Notes under the pieces: model-generated | Told to the model about the DNA's origin: nothing | The model's database searches: none | The model's input: the letters and a program-made list of their open reading frames with translations, nothing else | Made by a program: the position numbers and the translations under genes | Shown: positions 13,750 through 17,607 of the stretch, one piece after another | How the letters are laid out: every line of letters starts with the position of its first letter | Position numbering within the stretch: position 1 is the first letter of the stretch | Source: an uncultured delta proteobacterium | GTDB lineage: Bacteria > RBG-13-61-14 > DRUE01 | Direction of reading: 5' to 3' | Length of the DNA stretch: 17,607 bases | NCBI GenBank assembly: GCA_903930515.1 | Contig: CAIYYW010000254.1 | Span: forward strand, 1-17,607

Positions 13750-15603
13750 TCAGCCCTCCTTTTTATGGTCGCCGCTGTCGGGATTGAGTTTATCGGTTGA
13801 AGCTTTTTGCCCGGAATCTCCCGGGAACAGGTCCTTGCCTTTGGTTTCCGCGAGTTTCCTCTGGATGATCTCTCCGAGCTTGGAAGTGCCGTCCCATTCC
13901 GAGGATTTATATTGCTCCATTTGCGCTTCATCTTCCTTCTGCGCCACGGCGCGCAGGCTCAGGCGGATGCGCTTTTCTTGCGGGTCCACGCTCAGGACCT
14001 CAACCCGCACATCCTGTCCGACCTGAACCACATCCTTGGGGTCTTTGACCTGCTCGTCGCTCAGCTCGCTGATATGGATCAGGCCCTCAATCCCCTGCTC
14101 CAGCTCGACAAAGGCTCCGAAATCGGTGATGCTGACCACCTTGCCGGCGACCCTGGTCCCGGGCCGGTATTTTCCCGCGACCAAGCTCCAGGGGTCGGCC
14201 TCCATCTGCTTGATCCCCAAGCTGAAGCGCTCCCGGTCCGGGTCCACATCCAAGACCACGCATTCCACTTCATCGCCTTTCTTGAACAGGTCCTTGGGAT
14301 GCCGGACCTTTTTCACCCAGGACAGGTCGGAGATATGGACCAGGCCGTCAATCCCCTCTTCCACTCCCACGAAGATGCCGAAATTGGTGATGTTCTTGAC
14401 CTTGCCCCGGATCCGGGAACCGGGCGGATATTTCTCCGTGAGCAACTCCCAGGGATTCGGGATCACCTGCTTCATCCCCAGGCTGATTTTGCGGTTCTGG
14501 AGATCAATATCCAGGACCTTGGCTTCAATGATCTGGGCCGGCTGCACCACCTCGTTGGGCATAATCCGCTTCTTGCTCCAACTCATCTCCGTGACATGCA
14601 CCAGGCCTTCCACGCCCGGCTCCAACTCCACGAATGCGCCGTAATCCATCAGGTTGGTGACCTTGCCCGAGACAATGGTCCCCACCGGATACTTCTTGTC
14701 AACATTGTCCCAGGGGTCCGGCTCCAACTGCTTCATCCCCAGGCTCACCTTTTCCGTGATCCGGTCGAATTTCAGGATCTTCACTTCCACATCGTCTCCC
14801 ACCTTGATGAATTCCCCGGGATGACCCACCCGTTTCCAGCTCATATCCGTGATGTGGAGCAGGCCGTCCACTCCGCCGATGTCCACGAACGCTCCATACT
14901 CGGTGATGTTCTTGACCTTGCCCTTGATGATCATCCCTTCTTCCAGCCCCGACAGGGTATGGTCCCGCTGATCCTTGTATTTCCGCTCCATCACCGTCCG
15001 CCGGCTCACCACCACATTGACCCGCTTGCGGTTGAACTTGAGCACCTGGAACATATCTTCCTTGCCCATCAGCTCTTCCGGGTTTTTCACCGGACGGGTG
15101 TCGGCCTGGCTCCCGGGCATAAAGGCCTGAACCCCGCCCAAATCCACCATATAGCCGCCCTTGATATGCTCGACGATCCTGCCCAGGATCGGCGTCTGTT
15201 TTTTATAGGCCTGCTCGAACAGGTCCCACATCCGCTTCCACTCGGCCTTGGTCTTGGAAAGCAGGATCCCCCCCCGCTCCTCCTGACGCTGCTCCACCAA
15301 CACCTCAATCTGGTCTCCCACCTGAACCTTGATCTCGTGGCTGGCATAATCTCGGAAATCCTCGATCGGCGCCTGGCCCTCGCATTTGTCCCCGATGTCC
15401 ACCATCACATATTCCTTCTCCACGCTGACAACGACACCCTTGACGATTTCCCCCTCGTCAAAATGCTTCCGGCTCATACTCTGTTCAAAGAGCGCGCCAA
15501 AGGTTTCCTCGCTGGTTGTAGGGCCGCTTTTCTCGATCGGTTTTTCTCCGGTCTTGACCTCCTCTTTTGGCTGGTCGTTTGGTTGTTTTTTTTCTTCCAC
15601 CAA
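13750..15603 (-). CDS. rpsA: 30S ribosomal protein S1
   Basis: S1 binds mRNA leaders and promotes initiation on structured or weak ribosome-binding sites. The 617-residue product contains six S1 (OB-fold) repeats at about residues 48-118, 135-205, 221-291, 305-378, 392-465 and 479-552. Typical sequence is YGAFVDIGGVDGLLHITDMS in the third. The first two are divergent, as in Gram-negative S1, where they anchor to the ribosome. The N-terminal 45 residues are a charged, low-complexity extension, and the C-terminus is a charged tail. The start is TTG (followed directly by GTG), chosen because AGGGGG lies seven bases upstream; the GTG three bases on is an alternative. It follows cmk by 18 bases, a widespread cmk-rpsA order. 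Confidence 0.97.
   Translation of the reverse strand: MVEEKKQPNDQPKEEVKTGEKPIEKSGPTTSEETFGALFEQSMSRKHFDEGEIVKGVVVSVEKEYVMVDIGDKCEGQAPIEDFRDYASHEIKVQVGDQIEVLVEQRQEERGGILLSKTKAEWKRMWDLFEQAYKKQTPILGRIVEHIKGGYMVDLGGVQAFMPGSQADTRPVKNPEELMGKEDMFQVLKFNRKRVNVVVSRRTVMERKYKDQRDHTLSGLEEGMIIKGKVKNITEYGAFVDIGGVDGLLHITDMSWKRVGHPGEFIKVGDDVEVKILKFDRITEKVSLGMKQLEPDPWDNVDKKYPVGTIVSGKVTNLMDYGAFVELEPGVEGLVHVTEMSWSKKRIMPNEVVQPAQIIEAKVLDIDLQNRKISLGMKQVIPNPWELLTEKYPPGSRIRGKVKNITNFGIFVGVEEGIDGLVHISDLSWVKKVRHPKDLFKKGDEVECVVLDVDPDRERFSLGIKQMEADPWSLVAGKYRPGTRVAGKVVSITDFGAFVELEQGIEGLIHISELSDEQVKDPKDVVQVGQDVRVEVLSVDPQEKRIRLSLRAVAQKEDEAQMEQYKSSEWDGTSKLGEIIQRKLAETKGKDLFPGDSGQKASTDKLNPDSGDHKKEG
13754..13760 (-). promoter_or_regulatory. 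Ribosome-binding site of sppA, inside the 3' end of rpsA
   Basis: The minus strand reads AGGAGGG, six bases before the TTG at 13747-13745. It is the strongest Shine-Dalgarno in this operon and fixes the sppA start on a non-ATG codon. Confidence 0.7.
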
Positions 15604-15610
15604 TTTAGAA

Positions 15611-15616
15611 CCCCCT
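15611..15616 (-). promoter_or_regulatory. Ribosome-binding site of rpsA
   Basis: AGGGGG on the minus strand lies seven bases before TTG 15603 and ten before GTG 15600, which favours the TTG as start. It falls in the 18-base gap after cmk. Confidence 0.55.
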
Positions 15617-15621
15617 AAAAG

Positions 15622-16299
15622 TTATTCCCGGGATTTCTCCCTGACTATTCGCAAAAGTTTTTCCACGATCTGCTCGGCGCTCGAATCCGTGGTGTCAACC
15701 ATTACCGCGTCCAAAGCGGGCTTGAGTGGAGCCAGTTCCCGTCCGGAATCCTGCTCGTCCCGCTCTTTCACTTCTTTCAGAACCTCCTCGTAATTGACGG
15801 CGAAGCCCTTGTCCCGGAGTTCCCGGTGTCTCCTCCGGGCGCGCTCTTCCGCGCCGGCGGTGACGAAGAATTTGAAATCCGCATCCGGAAACACCACCGT
15901 GCCCACATCCCGTCCTTCCGCGACCACGCCGCCCTCTTTCCCGAGTTCGCGCTGGAGCTCCCACATTTTTTCCCGGATCGGAAGGTGCCGGCTGATCTTG
16001 CTCGCGGCCATCCCCATTTCCGGCTTCCGGATTTCTTCGCTCACATCTTCTCCGTTCAAAAGCACCTGAAGCCGGCCGGAAACTTTTTTCAACTCAATCC
16101 GCAAGCCGGGCGCGACGGTCTTGACCGATTCCAGGCAATCCAAGTCGAGGTTTTGACGGAGTGCTTGCAGACCCGCGGCGCGATACATCGCTCCGGTATC
16201 CAAATACAGGTAGCCCAATTTTTCCGCCAACCTCTGACTCACTGTGCTTTTACCCGACCCCGAGGGACCGTCAACAGCGATAATATATTTTTTCCCCAT
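15622..16299 (-). CDS. cmk: Cytidylate kinase
   Basis: Cmk transfers phosphate from ATP to CMP or dCMP in pyrimidine nucleotide salvage. The 225-residue product has the P-loop GPSGSGKS at residues 11-18. Further family motifs are YLDTGAMYRA (NMP-binding region), the insertion with SEEIRKPEMGMAASKIS, and VVAEGRDVGTVVFPDADFKFF, with arginine-rich lid ERARRRHREL. The ATG at 16299 is preferred because it gives the usual short N-terminus before the first beta strand and lies one base past the aroA stop. A TTG at 16308 is in frame and would overlap aroA by eight bases. No clear Shine-Dalgarno precedes either. The aroA-cmk-rpsA order is widely conserved. No ispH gene lies between cmk and rpsA, unlike in some Desulfobacterota. 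Confidence 0.96.
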   Translation of the reverse strand: MGKKYIIAVDGPSGSGKSTVSQRLAEKLGYLYLDTGAMYRAAGLQALRQNLDLDCLESVKTVAPGLRIELKKVSGRLQVLLNGEDVSEEIRKPEMGMAASKISRHLPIREKMWELQRELGKEGGVVAEGRDVGTVVFPDADFKFFVTAGAEERARRRHRELRDKGFAVNYEEVLKEVKERDEQDSGRELAPLKPALDAVMVDTTDSSAEQIVEKLLRIVREKSRE

Positions 16300-16300
16300 C

Positions 16301-17581
16301 TTATGCAACTAGCCGGTTCAATTTTTCAAGGAATCCCGGAAACGAGGTGTCCACCCACTCCACCGATCGGACTTTGGTCTGCCCTGACGCGGCCATTCCG
16401 GCCACGGCCAAACTCATCGCCACCCGGTGATCCTGGTGGCTGAAAACTTCCGCGCCTTTAAGAGTGGCCTGCCCTTCAATCACCATCCCGTCTTCCAACT
16501 CTTCCACTTTCGCGCCCATCTTCTTCAACTCGGTTGCCATTGCGTTGATCCGGTCTGATTCCTTGACCCGCAGTTCCTTGGCGTCCCTGATCACGGTGGT
16601 TCCTTTTGCCCGGGTCGCGGCCACCGCCAGGATGGGGATTTCGTCAATCAGGCGCGGGATCAGGTCGCCCTTGAATTCGGCGGCTTTCAACCCCTGGCTT
16701 TTCACCAGCAAATCTCCCACCGGCTCGCCCGAAGCCAGGCGCGCGTTCTGGATTTCAATGTCCGCGCCCATCATCTTGAGGCCGTCCAAAATCCCGGTCC
16801 GGGTCGGGTTCAGGCCCACGCTCCGGATCAAAACTTCCGAGCCGGGAACGATCAGGCCGGCGATGATGAAGAAGGCGGCTGAGGAAATGTCACCGGGGAC
16901 TTGCAGGTCCCGGCCGGAAAGTTCCTGGCCGCATACGAACTCTATTTTCAAACCGGACCTGATCAGGGTCGCGCCGAAATATTCCATCATATTCTCGGTA
17001 TGGTCCCGGCTTGGGGAAGGCTCGGTGAGCCGGGTTTTCCCTTGGGCGAAAATAGACGCGAGCAGGATCGCGCTTTTCACCTGGGCGGACGCCACCGGCA
17101 TTTGGTAATCTATGCCGTGAAGATTTCCGCCCCTGATGGTCAAAGGCGCCAGTCCGTTTTCGCGGCTCTGGATTCGGGCGCCCATTTTGGAAAGCGGCTC
17201 AATGATCCGTTTCATCGGTCTTCTCTGCAGGGTTTCATCTCCGGTGAGCGCCGATTGGAAATTTTGCCCGGCCAGCACGCCCGAGATCAGTCGCATCCCG
17301 GTGCCGGAATTGCCCAGGTCAATGATTTGGTTCGCCGGTTTCAATCCGGCCTTGCCCGCGCCTTTGATTACCAGCTCGTCCCCGACCTTGATTTCCACCC
17401 CCAGCATCCGGAAGGCCGAGATGGTCCTGAGCACATCGTCTGCTTTCAGCCAGCCCCAGGCCCGGGTGACCCCCTTGGCGATTGCGCCCAGGATCACGGC
17501 CCGGTGCGAAACGGATTTGTCTCCCGGGATGGTAATTTCTCCGGCCAGCCTTCCCTTTGCCTGGATTTCCCAATCAGCCAT
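16301..17581 (-). CDS. aroA: 3-phosphoshikimate 1-carboxyvinyltransferase (EPSP synthase)
   Basis: AroA condenses shikimate 3-phosphate with phosphoenolpyruvate, the sixth step towards chorismate. The 426-residue product is full length. It shows GDKSVSHR (20-27), DLGNSGTGMRL (88-98), RRPMKRIIEPL (120-130), ASAQVKSA (164-171), SRDHTEN (191-197), NPTRTG (258-263), LIDEIPIL with the probable catalytic Asp313 (311-318) and KESDRI (340-345). The combination GDK, SAQxK, RxHTE and NxTR is what I recall as the class II motif set, so class II is inferred. The start ATG at 17581 gives the normal N-terminus, although the nearest GGAG is about 16 bases upstream. An upstream frame appears to end eight bases inside the gene, suggesting coupling to another aromatic-pathway gene beyond the window. 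Confidence 0.97.
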   Translation of the reverse strand: MADWEIQAKGRLAGEITIPGDKSVSHRAVILGAIAKGVTRAWGWLKADDVLRTISAFRMLGVEIKVGDELVIKGAGKAGLKPANQIIDLGNSGTGMRLISGVLAGQNFQSALTGDETLQRRPMKRIIEPLSKMGARIQSRENGLAPLTIRGGNLHGIDYQMPVASAQVKSAILLASIFAQGKTRLTEPSPSRDHTENMMEYFGATLIRSGLKIEFVCGQELSGRDLQVPGDISSAAFFIIAGLIVPGSEVLIRSVGLNPTRTGILDGLKMMGADIEIQNARLASGEPVGDLLVKSQGLKAAEFKGDLIPRLIDEIPILAVAATRAKGTTVIRDAKELRVKESDRINAMATELKKMGAKVEELEDGMVIEGQATLKGAEVFSHQDHRVAMSLAVAGMAASGQTKVRSVEWVDTSFPGFLEKLNRLVA

Positions 17582-17607
17582 TGCCGGACTTGATCTTCTC
17601 CTTGATG
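17574..17607 (-). CDS. Possible 3' end of an upstream gene overlapping the aroA start
   Basis: A minus-strand frame enters at the window edge, encodes IKEKIKSGNG and stops at TGA 17576-17574, overlapping the first eight bases of aroA. Its lysine-rich, helical tail would suit the end of a cytoplasmic enzyme. The neighbour of aroA is often prephenate dehydrogenase (tyrA), but ten residues cannot identify it. Confidence 0.35.
   Translation of the reverse strand, partial: IKEKIKSGNG

Noticed and set aside
13807-15618. A 603-residue plus-strand frame antisense to rpsA
   Set aside because: The six S1 repeats on the minus strand are unambiguous. The antisense frame shows periodic His/Leu/Asp-rich sequence that mirrors the S1 repeats, so it is a shadow and not a gene.

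Overview
The window is about 57% GC by eye, densely packed bacterial chromosome with mostly housekeeping genes and many stop/start overlaps. The right-hand block, read on the minus strand as aroA, cmk, rpsA, sppA, ihfB/HU, HIT and lapA, and the left-hand block lon, thiL and two CNNM/CBS membrane proteins, resemble arrangements I know from Desulfobacterota (former Deltaproteobacteria) and related uncultured phyla. This is an inference from gene order and full-length six-domain ribosomal protein S1. I cannot assign a genus or species. Several genes appear to start with TTG.

Layout. Positions 1-5005 (plus strand): the 3' part of lon (ATPase module end and serine-lysine protease domain), thiL (thiamine-phosphate kinase), and two tandem paralogous CNNM-CBS-CorC membrane proteins joined by stop/start overlaps. 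Positions 5006-5191: a gene-free spacer with a hairpin, between convergent genes. Positions 5192-5899 (minus): a crotonase-fold protein that by its active-site residues looks more like an enoyl-CoA isomerase than a hydratase. Its likely true start is a TTG with a strong Shine-Dalgarno and a plausible sigma-70 promoter upstream. Positions 6074-6808 (plus): an SprT-like zinc metallopeptidase. Positions 6827-9757 (minus): a large exported glycoside hydrolase family 2 enzyme, the most accessory-looking gene here. Positions 9847-11613 (minus): a single-chain fused two-domain CoA-transferase.

Positions 11660-17581 (minus) form one compact run. aroA (shikimate pathway) leads into cmk (CMP phosphorylation), rpsA (translation), sppA (degradation of signal peptides and membrane peptides), an HU/IHF-family DNA-binding protein, a HIT-family nucleotide hydrolase/phosphorylase and a LapA-domain membrane protein. 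From sppA to lapA every junction is a 1-4 base overlap, and rpsA/sppA is separated by 2 bases, so they are probably co-transcribed and translationally coupled. A palindromic element of the GTAGGGG...CCGCCC kind sits directly at the lapA stop codon and separates this run from the CoA-transferase gene.

The enoyl-CoA isomerase-like protein and CoA-transferase suggest acyl-CoA or organic-acid metabolism near the housekeeping blocks, but nothing ties them into one pathway. I found no CRISPR array, rRNA, tRNA, transposase, phage gene, toxin-antitoxin pair or recognisable defence system. I do not see a convincing new multi-gene system in this window. The most checkable oddities are the spacer at 5006-5191, the palindrome at the lapA stop, the Asp-Glu acid/base motif of the GH2 enzyme and the revised start of the crotonase gene.
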